NCBI GenBank assembly: GCA_037446555.1
Contig: JBBIIK010000020.1
Location: forward strand, 5,187-69,186
Source: JANWVO01 sp037446555
Lineage (GTDB): Bacteria > Acidobacteriota > Terriglobia > Bryobacterales > Bryobacteraceae
DNA length: 64,000 nt
Reading direction: 5' to 3'
The number at the start of each line of letters is the position of its first letter. Position 1 is the stretch's first letter. The notes under the pieces were generated by a model, which did no database searches, had not been told where the DNA came from, and was given only the letters and a program-made list of their open reading frames with translations. The position numbers were made by a program, and so were the translations under genes. Positions 1 to 7,226 of the stretch are shown in pieces.

Positions 1-607
1 TCCAGAGAACGTGAAACTTCGACTCCCAGCGTGGATAGCGCGCCCGCAGCCGGTTCGCGATCGCGTCATTGGTGACCAGAACGGCCGAAGCCGCGCGCAA
101 GAAGGCCGCTTCCAGCGCTTCGTCGTAAAGACGGGCCCACCGCCGGGCGCGGAAGGGGCTGCCTGCCAGCGGGTCGCGGAAGTCGGCAATCCAGGGCACG
201 CCGGTGCGCAGATGAAAAAACAGCCCGGCCAGGTGCGCGGCCAGCGGCGGAAAACTGGAAATCACCGCCTGCGCCGGTTCGGCGCGGTGCGCCTGCAGGG
301 CATGGCCCAGCGCCGCCGGCAGCCAGGGCAGCTGCTCGTTGTACGGAACGATCCCCTGCAACGCGCGCGTCAGCGGCAGAACCGCGCGCCAGCCGCCCCG
401 GGCATCCTCGGGGCTCAGGAAGTGCGTCGAGCCTGAGGAAGAGGCGCCCGGCACGGCGAAGGCTGCGATCCGGCAGCGGAATCCGTGCTCCGGCAAGTAG
501 CGCGCCAGCCGCCCCGGGCGAGCCGCTCCGGACGCGGTGGAGGGAGGGAAATGAAATGCGAAGAACTGCACCAGCGGGAGGTCCGGCTCCCCGAAAGGTC
601 TGCTCAA
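1..607 (-). CDS. Glycosyltransferase, N-terminal part (family 4-like), cut by window edge
   Basis: The minus-strand frame is open from a TTG start at 607 to the window edge, giving about 202 residues. The start is chosen because GGGAGG lies 4 bases upstream. The translation opens MSRPFGEPDLPLVQFF, followed by HFPPSTASGAARPGRLARYL, which is the N-terminal fold of GT4-type glycosyltransferases (an 'FPP...R...LARYL' acceptor loop). Further on is a conserved WIADFRDPL segment. The catalytic C-terminal half, with the sugar-nucleotide site, lies outside the window. It sits just downstream of manC on the same strand, so a role in making a surface polysaccharide from GDP-mannose-derived sugars is a reasonable inference. 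The donor and acceptor cannot be named. Confidence 0.82.
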   Translation of the reverse strand, partial: MSRPFGEPDLPLVQFFAFHFPPSTASGAARPGRLARYLPEHGFRCRIAAFAVPGASSSGSTHFLSPEDARGGWRAVLPLTRALQGIVPYNEQLPWLPAALGHALQAHRAEPAQAVISSFPPLAAHLAGLFFHLRTGVPWIADFRDPLAGSPFRARRWARLYDEALEAAFLRAASAVLVTNDAIANRLRARYPRWESKFHVLW

Positions 608-677
608 CGTTCGCCTCCCTTCGTCTCCGCTTGCCTTGCGCACCCGGCTACGCGCCTCCAGTTCCAGCGAAGTCCGG

Positions 678-1769
678 CTAGAGCAAATTCGCCAGCCCGC
701 GCGCCTCCAGAGCCTTCACGATCTCCCCGATCCGCTGCGCTTCGGACAGCCGCGCCACCAGCAGGGCATCGGGCGTGTCCACAATGGCCAGATCCTCCAC
801 GCCGAGCAGCGCCACCAGCTTGCCGGGGGCGTCGGTGTAGTTGCGGCGCGAATCCAGCGCCAGCAGTTCTCCACGGGAGACGTTCCCGTTCGCGTCTTTC
901 GCGAGCAACTCGTAAACGGCCAGGAAGCTGCCCAGATCGCTCCATCCGATGTCGCCCGCAGCAAAGCCGGCAAAGCCGGGCGTCTTTTCGAGCACGGCGT
1001 AGTCGACGCTGATGTTATCGCACTGCGGAAAAAGTTCCGCCAGACGCCTCGGGAATGCGCGATGGCCGAACGGGGGCAGAGCGGAAATCTTCTCCGATGT
1101 CGAGCACAGGCACTCCCGCAGTCTTTCCAGATACAGTTGCGCGGGCCAGAAAAAGATGCCGGCATTCCACAGGAAATTTCCTGATTTTACGTAGCGTTTT
1201 GCCGTTTTGAGATCCGGTTTTTCGCGGAAACGCAGCACCGGCGCCGGTTTCAGCGATCCCGGCTTCAGGCTGCCTGCCGGAAATTCGATGTAGCCGTAGC
1301 CTGTTTCCGGCCACCGCGGCTCGATGCCGAGCAGCACCATGCGGCCCCAGGCGGCTTCCTTCCATGCGGCCCTGGCCAGGCGCTGGAACGCCGCCGGGCG
1401 GCCGATGTGGTGGTCGGCGGGAAAGACGCCCATGACGGCGCGCGGGTCCGAGTCGAGCATGATCTTCGCCGCGAGCCCGATGGCCGGCGCGGTGTTGCGC
1501 CCTTCCGGCTCGGCGAGGATCTGGTTCGGAGGCACCTCCGGCAGCAGCCGGACGATGGCATTGCGGAGCGGCGCGGAGGTCAGCACCCAGACGTTCTGCG
1601 CTTCGACCAGCGGCGCGAGCCGGTCCAGAGTGAGGCGGATCAGCGGCCCCTGCCCGGTCAGGTCGAGGACCTGCTTGGCACAGGCCTTGCGGCTGCGCGG
1701 CCAGAAGCGCGTGCCGCGCCCGCCGGCGAGGATCAGCGCATGGCGATGTTTGGATGCAGTGGAGGCCAT
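678..1769 (-). CDS. manC: Mannose-1-phosphate guanylyltransferase
   Basis: 363 residues. It transfers GMP from GTP to mannose-1-phosphate to give GDP-mannose in the cytoplasm. The nucleotidyltransferase signature LILAGGRGTRFWPRSR is at residues 12-27. FPADHHI (116-122), PETGYGYIE, FLWNAGIFFW and VDYAVLEKTPG follow in the family order. The length fits the single-domain form, and the C-terminal phosphomannose isomerase domain of bifunctional enzymes is absent. The ATG at 1769 is preceded closely by AGGGAG. It is followed by the glycosyltransferase at 1-607 on the same strand. Upstream lies the hemQ 3'-fragment. Confidence 0.93.
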   Translation of the reverse strand: MASTASKHRHALILAGGRGTRFWPRSRKACAKQVLDLTGQGPLIRLTLDRLAPLVEAQNVWVLTSAPLRNAIVRLLPEVPPNQILAEPEGRNTAPAIGLAAKIMLDSDPRAVMGVFPADHHIGRPAAFQRLARAAWKEAAWGRMVLLGIEPRWPETGYGYIEFPAGSLKPGSLKPAPVLRFREKPDLKTAKRYVKSGNFLWNAGIFFWPAQLYLERLRECLCSTSEKISALPPFGHRAFPRRLAELFPQCDNISVDYAVLEKTPGFAGFAAGDIGWSDLGSFLAVYELLAKDANGNVSRGELLALDSRRNYTDAPGKLVALLGVEDLAIVDTPDALLVARLSEAQRIGEIVKALEARGLANLL

Positions 1770-1796
1770 CTCCCTGAAGGATACCCTGCGAAGGGG

Positions 1797-1975
1797 CTAC
1801 GTCCGAAGATGCGTCGTCGAGCCGCGGACGTCGCCCCGCATCAGGGCGTCCATCTTTTCGCTGGGTGCGCGCAGGCCAACAAAGAACGGGCCGAACAGGG
1901 CGAAGGCGGCGCGGACCTCGTCAAAACGCATTTCTTGGGCCAGCCGCTTCACTTCGAGTGGATCGTGGGGAAGCG
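1797..1975 (-). pseudogene. Displaced 3'-end fragment of hemQ (chlorite dismutase family)
   Basis: The translation contains HDPLEVKRLAQEMRFDEV, ALFGPFFVGLRAPSEKMDAL and RGDVRG, ending at TAG 1797-1799. This matches the last ~50 residues of the intact hemQ at 5015-5851. At DNA level 1817-1898 equals 5023-5104 with a single difference in 82 bases. Beyond that, similarity falls to a diverged but still in-frame match. No start codon or upstream hemQ sequence is present, and the heme-binding part is missing, so it cannot make a working enzyme. It may be a gene end displaced by insertion of the block 1.9-5.0 kb, or the remnant of a tandem duplicate. Confidence 0.85.
1817..1898. repeat. Left copy of 82-bp direct repeat (hemQ 3' end)
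   Basis: It matches 5023-5104 in the same orientation at 81 of 82 positions. The single difference changes a Trp codon in the intact gene to Arg. The two copies are 3206 bp apart and bound the block of secreted-protein genes. Confidence 0.93.
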
Positions 1976-2013
1976 GCAGATTCAGCGTACCGGATTCCGG
2001 CGCGGCAGAGCGC

Positions 2014-3021
2014 TCATTGAATCTTGATCGGAGGCGCTTTCAACGGCACCTTATCCAGGCGGTCGTGCCAGCCGTAGCGGAGCCGCGGCTTGCCAGCCTC
2101 GTCCAGAACTGGCCGGCCTTCTTCGTCGAGTTCCGCGTTTCGCAGTGTGTGCAAATTCAAGGTGCATCCATCGTGCATGCCGTTCACGTCCCGGCACAGA
2201 AGGCTCCAGCTCAACGTCGTCGAGGACTGTTTGAGCAGGCTGATCAAGGCCTCCCGGCCCGTCACGCCCTCCGCGCCCCACGAGAACATGTAAGGCTCAA
2301 GCTCTTGCTCGCTGAGAAGGATCGTCGCATGCTTCGGAGGAACCAGCCCCCCGGCGGCAAACAAGGAGTCCATGCCTGGTCCGAATGGCCTGATCTCAGG
2401 ACCTGCAGAAGCTCTGACGGCCTCGCACAACGCCTTGAAATGGTGCGACGCCATGCGGCGCTTCCGCTCGACCCGGACAGGGGCGTCCAACGGCGACCGC
2501 GCCTCGACGACACGCCCATCCTCCATGCGAAGAGCTACCGGAACGATGTGCAGGCCCCATTCAGAGGACACGGCGTCGAATCGCATCAGATCCTGGCCAT
2601 CTCGATTGTACAAGTCCAGAATCTGCTTCAGGTGGGTCAATTGGGATGTTGCAGGGGCCTTCGGCAGGAGAGATTCCGGTACGACGAGCCGGATGTCCCT
2701 GTTCAAGGCATAGAACTTGACCGGGTAGCTTCTGCCCGCCCGGTTCGCGGCGCCGCGAGGCAGGATGGTCTCTTCCACCGTGACCGGCGCTCCGTACTTT
2801 GCCTCCAACAAGATTCGCAAGGACCGCATCGGCCTGGGTTCTTCGATCACGGCGCCAGGCTGCCAGGTCCGGATTCCGCCAGTGTCCTGCTGCCAGGCTC
2901 GGGCTGCCTCCGGCAAGGCTGCCAGCAGAATAAAGCCGATGAAACAGGCGCGTATGTGACCTCTCGCTGTTCCGACCGGCATTTCTGACGTCCCCACGTG
3001 TTTTGCTCGTCGTTCCTTCAT
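2014..3021 (-). CDS. Hypothetical exported protein, 335 aa
   Basis: I do not recognise this protein. The start at 3021 is supported by AAGGGG 8 bases upstream. A charged leader of ~27 residues precedes a hydrophobic segment (ACFIGFILLAALPEAARA) that looks like a signal peptide. An alternative start is Met14. The mature part is soluble, with no repeats. It has a few cysteines (LLCRDVNG, HDGCTLN) and a proline-rich tail ending PPIKIQ. It is the last gene of a run of small exported proteins (3033-4432), 11 bases after its neighbour, and probably co-transcribed with them. The whole run lies between the two hemQ 3'-end copies. Confidence 0.72.
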   Translation of the reverse strand: MKERRAKHVGTSEMPVGTARGHIRACFIGFILLAALPEAARAWQQDTGGIRTWQPGAVIEEPRPMRSLRILLEAKYGAPVTVEETILPRGAANRAGRSYPVKFYALNRDIRLVVPESLLPKAPATSQLTHLKQILDLYNRDGQDLMRFDAVSSEWGLHIVPVALRMEDGRVVEARSPLDAPVRVERKRRMASHHFKALCEAVRASAGPEIRPFGPGMDSLFAAGGLVPPKHATILLSEQELEPYMFSWGAEGVTGREALISLLKQSSTTLSWSLLCRDVNGMHDGCTLNLHTLRNAELDEEGRPVLDEAGKPRLRYGWHDRLDKVPLKAPPIKIQ

Positions 3022-3032
3022 TTTCGTACCCC

Positions 3033-3556
3033 TTAATTTCCGGAAAGCTGCCCGTTGCCCCGGAAGACCGTGACCTTGTCTTTTTCGATTACGATCTTGA
3101 TTTCGTGGATGTCATACGTACACCCTGGTCCGCCGGCGCACCCTCTCATCAGCATGGTCTGCGTGTCGGTCTCGATACACCGGTTATTCGGATACCTTCC
3201 ATTCGCAACTTGTTGCTGGTAATAGCGGACCCAGTTTGTCGGGTTGGCGATCAGGTCTCCTCCGTACTTGTTGAGGGAAGTCACTGTCCAGGAGGACCAT
3301 TCGTCCGGCCTTAGCTCGCGGAGCTCTTCTCGAGCTCCCGGAAACCAGCACCCGTCGACAAGGTCCGAAAGCCGCTGAGATACAACTCTGCCCTGATACC
3401 GGCCGGCCGGCGGGTCCGTATCCCCGTATCTTTCAGGTCCATAAGAAATATGGCCCCGATATGATTAGAGTCGGACGACCACCACATGGCCTTTGACTTT
3501 TCACCAGCGGGAAACGGGCAGGCATACAGGAACGCCGCCAGCCCGCCCGCGGCCAC
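3033..3556 (-). pseudogene. Small secreted-type protein gene broken by a one-base loss
   Basis: Two frames together encode one protein. The upstream frame (from about 3556 or an ATG at 3487) reads MWWSSDSNHIG. The downstream frame reads GHISYGPERYGDTDPPAGRY, then LRPDEWSSWTV and ends VTVFRGNGQLSGN at 3033. The downstream frame has a TAA at 3465-3467 and no start codon before 3284, so its conserved-looking N-terminal part is only reached from the other frame. The frames join if one base is missing in the four-G run (C-run 3454-3457 on the + strand). The start is uncertain: the GTG at 3556 and the ATG at 3487 both lack a good ribosome site. The product has several cysteines and is unrecognised. 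A -1 slip at GGGG would also restore it. Confidence 0.6.
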
Positions 3557-3574
3557 CGGCCCGGCGCAGGAGCA

Positions 3575-3904
3575 CTACAACGAGATCCTGCCTATCACCT
3601 GATACGTGCCCGGCCGCCCGTTGACCGGCACGGACACGCTGGAACTCATGCCCCCTTGCGTGTTTGGATACGAGGATCCGTCCGGCGCGTACACGGTGGT
3701 GGTGGTCTGATAGCCGCCGTGGCCGCATCCGCACAGGATGCTGTTGTCGATCGATGAGGAGTAACCGTAGACCGCCGAGTAGTCGCTGCTCGCGGCGCCG
3801 TCGTTATGCACGCTGATCGAGTAGGTCATCCGGCATTGCGCCGCGGCGACGGCGGCGACCCCGATCGCCAATGCGACAACGGTTCCCAGGGGTGGAATCC
3901 GCAT
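3575..3904 (-). CDS. Small secreted protein, Cys-containing, 109 aa
   Basis: AGGAGG stands 8 bases before the ATG at 3904. A clear signal peptide (residues 1-22, MRIPPLG plus a hydrophobic run ending AAAQC) leads into a Ser/Tyr/Gly-rich mature chain. That chain contains MTYSISVHNDG, SAVYGYSS and a Cys motif CGCGHGGY, and looks beta-rich. The function is unknown to me. It resembles small exported proteins common in Solibacter-type genomes, but that is from memory and not shown by a search. The TAG stop at 3575-3577 is followed in the same frame by CSCAGPVAAGG, so the protein may once have been longer. Confidence 0.72.
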   Translation of the reverse strand: MRIPPLGTVVALAIGVAAVAAAQCRMTYSISVHNDGAASSDYSAVYGYSSSIDNSILCGCGHGGYQTTTTVYAPDGSSYPNTQGGMSSSVSVPVNGRPGTYQVIGRISL

Positions 3905-3928
3905 CTTGCCATCCTCCTACCTCATTTA

Positions 3929-4432
3929 TCACGCAGTGCCGTAGATGATGATTCGGGATTTCACCCGCGTTTGAATGTGCCGTTCCAGCTTCTCGCCGGA
4001 CTCCGCGGACAGCAGCCCTCGAATTCGGGAAATAGCCGAGGCAGCCAGTCCTCTCCGGCCTGCTGCGATTGTGGCAACAGCGCGGGATTGTTCCTCCGCC
4101 TGCGCCTGCCTCCCGGCCCGTTCCCATTGGAGTTCCAGTTCGTCCCATTGTTGCCGGAACCGGGCAAGCTCCTGCTTCACAACGGCCCGCTCGGCTGGAG
4201 CCAGGCCCAAAGAGGCGAGCTGCGCCTCCTGCCGCTTCAGCTCCACTGGGCTGGGGGACGCCGGAGCCGAGAAGGCGAGCAGAAAATGCTGGACGGCCAG
4301 ATCTTCCGGGATTTTCTCCGGGTTCTTGGCGCCGTCCACCGCCACCGGAAGCTCCGTCAAATGCCCGGCGTGCTGGGCGGCGCCCGGCGCCGCTGCGGCG
4401 ATCAGACACAGAAAAGCGAAGATTGCTCTCAT
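3929..4432 (-). CDS. Hypothetical secreted protein, 167 aa
   Basis: I chose the ATG at 4432 because it starts a convincing signal peptide (MRAIFAFLCLIAAAAPGAAQ). The frame is open up to 4636, but the extra N-terminal residues are Arg/Cys-rich and not protein-like. The mature part begins HAGHLTELPVAVDG, continues NPEKIPEDLAVQHFLLAF, then is mostly helical and charged (ELARFRQQWDELELQWE), consistent with a coiled coil. No enzyme motif is visible. It is first in the run of exported-protein genes and 24 bases upstream of the 109-aa protein gene. No strong ribosome site is visible. Confidence 0.62.
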   Translation of the reverse strand: MRAIFAFLCLIAAAAPGAAQHAGHLTELPVAVDGAKNPEKIPEDLAVQHFLLAFSAPASPSPVELKRQEAQLASLGLAPAERAVVKQELARFRQQWDELELQWERAGRQAQAEEQSRAVATIAAGRRGLAASAISRIRGLLSAESGEKLERHIQTRVKSRIIIYGTA

Positions 4433-5014
4433 TGCGCGACATTTTCTGAGACGAGCCGGAAACGGCGGCTGCCCGCCTGCTTCTCCGGCCGCCGGGTAGC
4501 AGCCGGCAGAACAGGCGGGGAAAAACCGGTTCCGGAAGGACGTTTGAGCCGCGCGCAATCCTGTTTCCCTGCAACAGCAGACACCGTGCTGTCGGTAATT
4601 GTTCCCCGGTTTCATTTCCCAATCCCCGGCATGCATGGCCGAATCTTACCCCCCATACAGAATGTCAAGCAGAAACATTCTCCGGGGTATCTTTTTTTCG
4701 GCAACTCTTCTTCAACACACCGGGCAAACACCTCGTTGCCGGAATCCATCGCGGCCGGAGGTTCCCCTGATTCCAGCGCGCTTGCGAGCCGCATTTCGCG
4801 GCAGGAAGCCATGCCGACTCCGGCCGGCGCCGCAGGCCGGGCGGCCTTTTCCTTCTGAAAAGGAGTGGAACGGGGATTTATCGAAGGGGATTTGTTTGGC
4901 TGTTCTTTCGCTTCGACGCCAGAATGCTCCGCCGGCCATCGCAGGAAAGGTCAAGCGCTCCGGCGGGTTGAAGAATGAAGCGGGACAGGTGTGTCAGCGG
5001 GCGGCGGCAGCCGC
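4433..5014. other. Long intergenic stretch with possible promoter for the secreted-protein genes
   Basis: No convincing gene. The part around 4640-4720 is visibly richer in A/T than its surroundings. On the minus strand TTGACA (4663-4668) and TAAGAT (4643-4648) could form a promoter driving the 4432-2014 run, but the 14-base spacer is short, so this is tentative. The right end abuts the hemQ stop. Confidence 0.4.
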
Positions 5015-5851
5015 TCAACCGATCGAGCCGCGGACGTCGCCCCACATCAGGGCGTCCATCTTTTCGCTGGGTGCGCGCAGGCCAACAAAGAACGGGCCGA
5101 ACAGAGCGTAGGCGGCGCTCACCTCGTCAAAGCGCATCTCGTAGATCAGCCGCTTGAATTCCAGCGGGTCGTCGGAAAACAGATCCACGCCCCACTCCCA
5201 ATCCTCAAAGCCGATGGCGCCGGAGATGATCTGGCGCACCGATCCGGCGTACTTGCGCCCCACAAGCCCGTGTTCTTGCATCATGCGTTGCCGGTCGGCG
5301 AAGGGGACCTGATACCAGTTTTTGATTTCGCCGCGGCGGCGGTCCATGGGGTAGAAGCAGAGATAGCGGCTTTCGGGGATCTCCGGCCATAGGCGCGGCG
5401 CCATGGCCTTGCGCTGGCGCTCGAGCGTTTCCTTCACAGCGGCGTCCCACGCTTCCGAGCCCGGCGCGAGCCCCTGCGCCTGCAATTCGTCGTAAATCTT
5501 CCGGGTGGACTCGTACAACCCCAACTCGACGACGCTCAAGAAGGAATGCGTGGGCTCCAGGTAGCGGCCGATCCGCGCCTGCCGCACGGCCTGCTCGGCC
5601 TCCAGAAGCCCGGCAAAATCGCGCCGGAAGTGGAGCAACAGAAAATCGCCCTTGTGGCCGAGCATGGCGTAGGCAGCCGACTGCTCGCCTCCCTCGGCGC
5701 CCTCTTGCGTCTGGAGCCACTCCCGCGCCTCTTCCAGCGCCACGTGGCGCGAATGGGCGTCGAGCGCGCGCCACTCGTCCCAGCGGATGCGGAACATCTG
5801 GTGCAGGACGGCGGCGCCTTCCAGCGTCAACGGAACAACCGGTTCGCTCAT
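5015..5851 (-). CDS. hemQ: Chlorite-dismutase-family heme protein, HemQ-like
   Basis: 278 residues. HemQ enzymes oxidatively decarboxylate coproheme to heme b in the cytoplasm. The family core is clear: CFYPMDRRRGE (165-175), NWYQVPFADRQRMM, then HGLVGRKYAG with the expected proximal heme ligand His194, and GFEDWEWGVDLF. The family's catalytic Tyr corresponds to Tyr167. The Lys found four residues later in characterised HemQ is Arg171 here. No other heme-synthesis genes are nearby, so the assignment rests on the sequence alone. A heme-binding relative with another role is possible. Its 3' end is duplicated at 1797-1975. Confidence 0.85.
   Translation of the reverse strand: MSEPVVPLTLEGAAVLHQMFRIRWDEWRALDAHSRHVALEEAREWLQTQEGAEGGEQSAAYAMLGHKGDFLLLHFRRDFAGLLEAEQAVRQARIGRYLEPTHSFLSVVELGLYESTRKIYDELQAQGLAPGSEAWDAAVKETLERQRKAMAPRLWPEIPESRYLCFYPMDRRRGEIKNWYQVPFADRQRMMQEHGLVGRKYAGSVRQIISGAIGFEDWEWGVDLFSDDPLEFKRLIYEMRFDEVSAAYALFGPFFVGLRAPSEKMDALMWGDVRGSIG
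5023..5104. repeat. Right copy of 82-bp direct repeat (inside hemQ 3' end)
   Basis: It is identical to 1817-1898 except for one base and in the same orientation. This copy is part of the intact hemQ reading frame. The 3'-terminal coding position is typical of attachment sites used by elements that insert at gene ends and restore the reading frame. Confidence 0.93.
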
Positions 5852-5872
5852 AGGTCTCCTTTCCCTGCGCGA

Positions 5873-7129
5873 TTATGCCCCGCTCCAGGGGTGCTTGTAC
5901 GGGGCGCGGTATTCGCGCCTGAGCATAGCGTGCGCGGCGTTATCGTTGGGGATGCGCTCGGCCTTGGCGTCCCACTCGATGGTGCGCCCGGCGCGCCATG
6001 CGATCATGCCGAGCTGCACGGTGGCGGTGCTGCGGAAAGCATCTTCGGGAGTGCACGGCGCAGGCTTCGAGCCGCGCACGCATTCCAGAAATTCGCGCAT
6101 CTGCTGACGGCTCAGATCCACGGGCGGCGTGATCTCCTGCACGCGGCGCGGGGCGTCCTTTCCTTTGCCGAACACGATCCAGCGCTGATCGGTGACAAAC
6201 ACAGTTTCCTTTTCGCAGAAAATCGTGACACCGTTGGAGAATTCGGGAGCGCGCTCCACCGCGCCCCACAGCCGGTGCCGCCACACCACCGGGCACTGGC
6301 TGAATTCGAAGTGCGCGGTGAGCGTGTCGGGCGTCGTGATTCGGCCCTTGTAGTGATAGATGCCTCCGGCTGCCGTGATCTTCTCCGGCATGCCGAGCCC
6401 GAGCAGGACACGGGTGGCGTCGATCAAGTGGATGCCCCAGTCCACCAGGTGGCCGTTGCCGGTGGTCTGTTCGAGCCGCCAGGCGCGGTGGCCCACGTTC
6501 AGCGAGTAAGGGATCAACGGCGCCGGTCCGCACCACAGGTCCCAGTCCAGCGTTCCCGGAGGCTGGCGCGGGGTGTTGTCGAGCGGCATGGCCGTGTAGT
6601 GGATGTTGACGTCCACCTGCACGACGCGCCCGGGCGCGCCGCTGCGGATGTAGTCCGCCGCAGCCTGGAATGCGGCGCTCTGGCGGCGCTGGAAGCCGAC
6701 CTGCACGATGTTGCCCGCCTTCTTCCAGGCGTCCACCATGGCGCGGCCCTCGCGGATGTCATAGGCGAGAGGCTTTTCAGCGTAGATGGCCAGCTTGCGC
6801 CGGGTGGCGGCGAGGAACGGCAAGGCGTGCCAGTGGGGAGGAGTGGCGAGGATCACGGCATCGATGCCGCCCGAGTCCAGCATCTCCTCGTAATGCTTGA
6901 ACAGCCGCGGTCGGCGCCCCTCTTGCTTCTCTACCAGCGCCGCCATGTCGTCGAGCATCTTCGAATCGGCATCGCAGAGCGCGGCGCAGGTGACGCCGCC
7001 CTCCTGCCAGGCGGCGCGCAGGTTCACCCCGCCCCACCAGCCGCAGCCGATGATGCCCAGCCGCACGGTTGCGGGCTGTGCGGCGGCGAATGAAGCGGCG
7101 CCGGCGGCGAAGAACGTCCTTCGGTTCAT
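5873..7129 (-). CDS. Gfo/Idh/MocA oxidoreductase with Tat signal
   Basis: 418 residues. An N-terminal twin-arginine leader (MNRRTFFAAGAASFAAA) is followed by a Rossmann NAD(P) site (VRLGIIGCGWWGG). A YAEKPLAYDIREG segment carries the family's EKP motif, and the C-terminal alpha/beta substrate domain contains GHLVDWGIHLID. These enzymes act on sugars or cyclitols with NAD(P), which is usually tightly bound in exported members. The substrate is not deducible. It lies 21 bases upstream of hemQ on the same strand, but no functional link is evident. Confidence 0.88.
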   Translation of the reverse strand: MNRRTFFAAGAASFAAAQPATVRLGIIGCGWWGGVNLRAAWQEGGVTCAALCDADSKMLDDMAALVEKQEGRRPRLFKHYEEMLDSGGIDAVILATPPHWHALPFLAATRRKLAIYAEKPLAYDIREGRAMVDAWKKAGNIVQVGFQRRQSAAFQAAADYIRSGAPGRVVQVDVNIHYTAMPLDNTPRQPPGTLDWDLWCGPAPLIPYSLNVGHRAWRLEQTTGNGHLVDWGIHLIDATRVLLGLGMPEKITAAGGIYHYKGRITTPDTLTAHFEFSQCPVVWRHRLWGAVERAPEFSNGVTIFCEKETVFVTDQRWIVFGKGKDAPRRVQEITPPVDLSRQQMREFLECVRGSKPAPCTPEDAFRSTATVQLGMIAWRAGRTIEWDAKAERIPNDNAAHAMLRREYRAPYKHPWSGA

Positions 7130-7226
7130 CCGATCCTCCCCGGGAAGTGTGGCGCGCTCCGCCGCGATGCGCGACTGCGACGGTGCGCAAAGCTCATTCT
7201 AACGCGAGGGCGGATGGCCGTCGAGA

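Noticed and set aside
1324..2988. 554-codon plus-strand open frame
   Set aside because: It runs antisense through manC, the hemQ fragment and the 335-aa gene. Its composition is low-complexity and it has no recognisable domain.
4433..4636. Upstream extension of the 167-aa secreted protein
   Set aside because: The residues are Cys/Arg/Pro-rich and not protein-like, whereas the ATG at 4432 starts a proper signal peptide.
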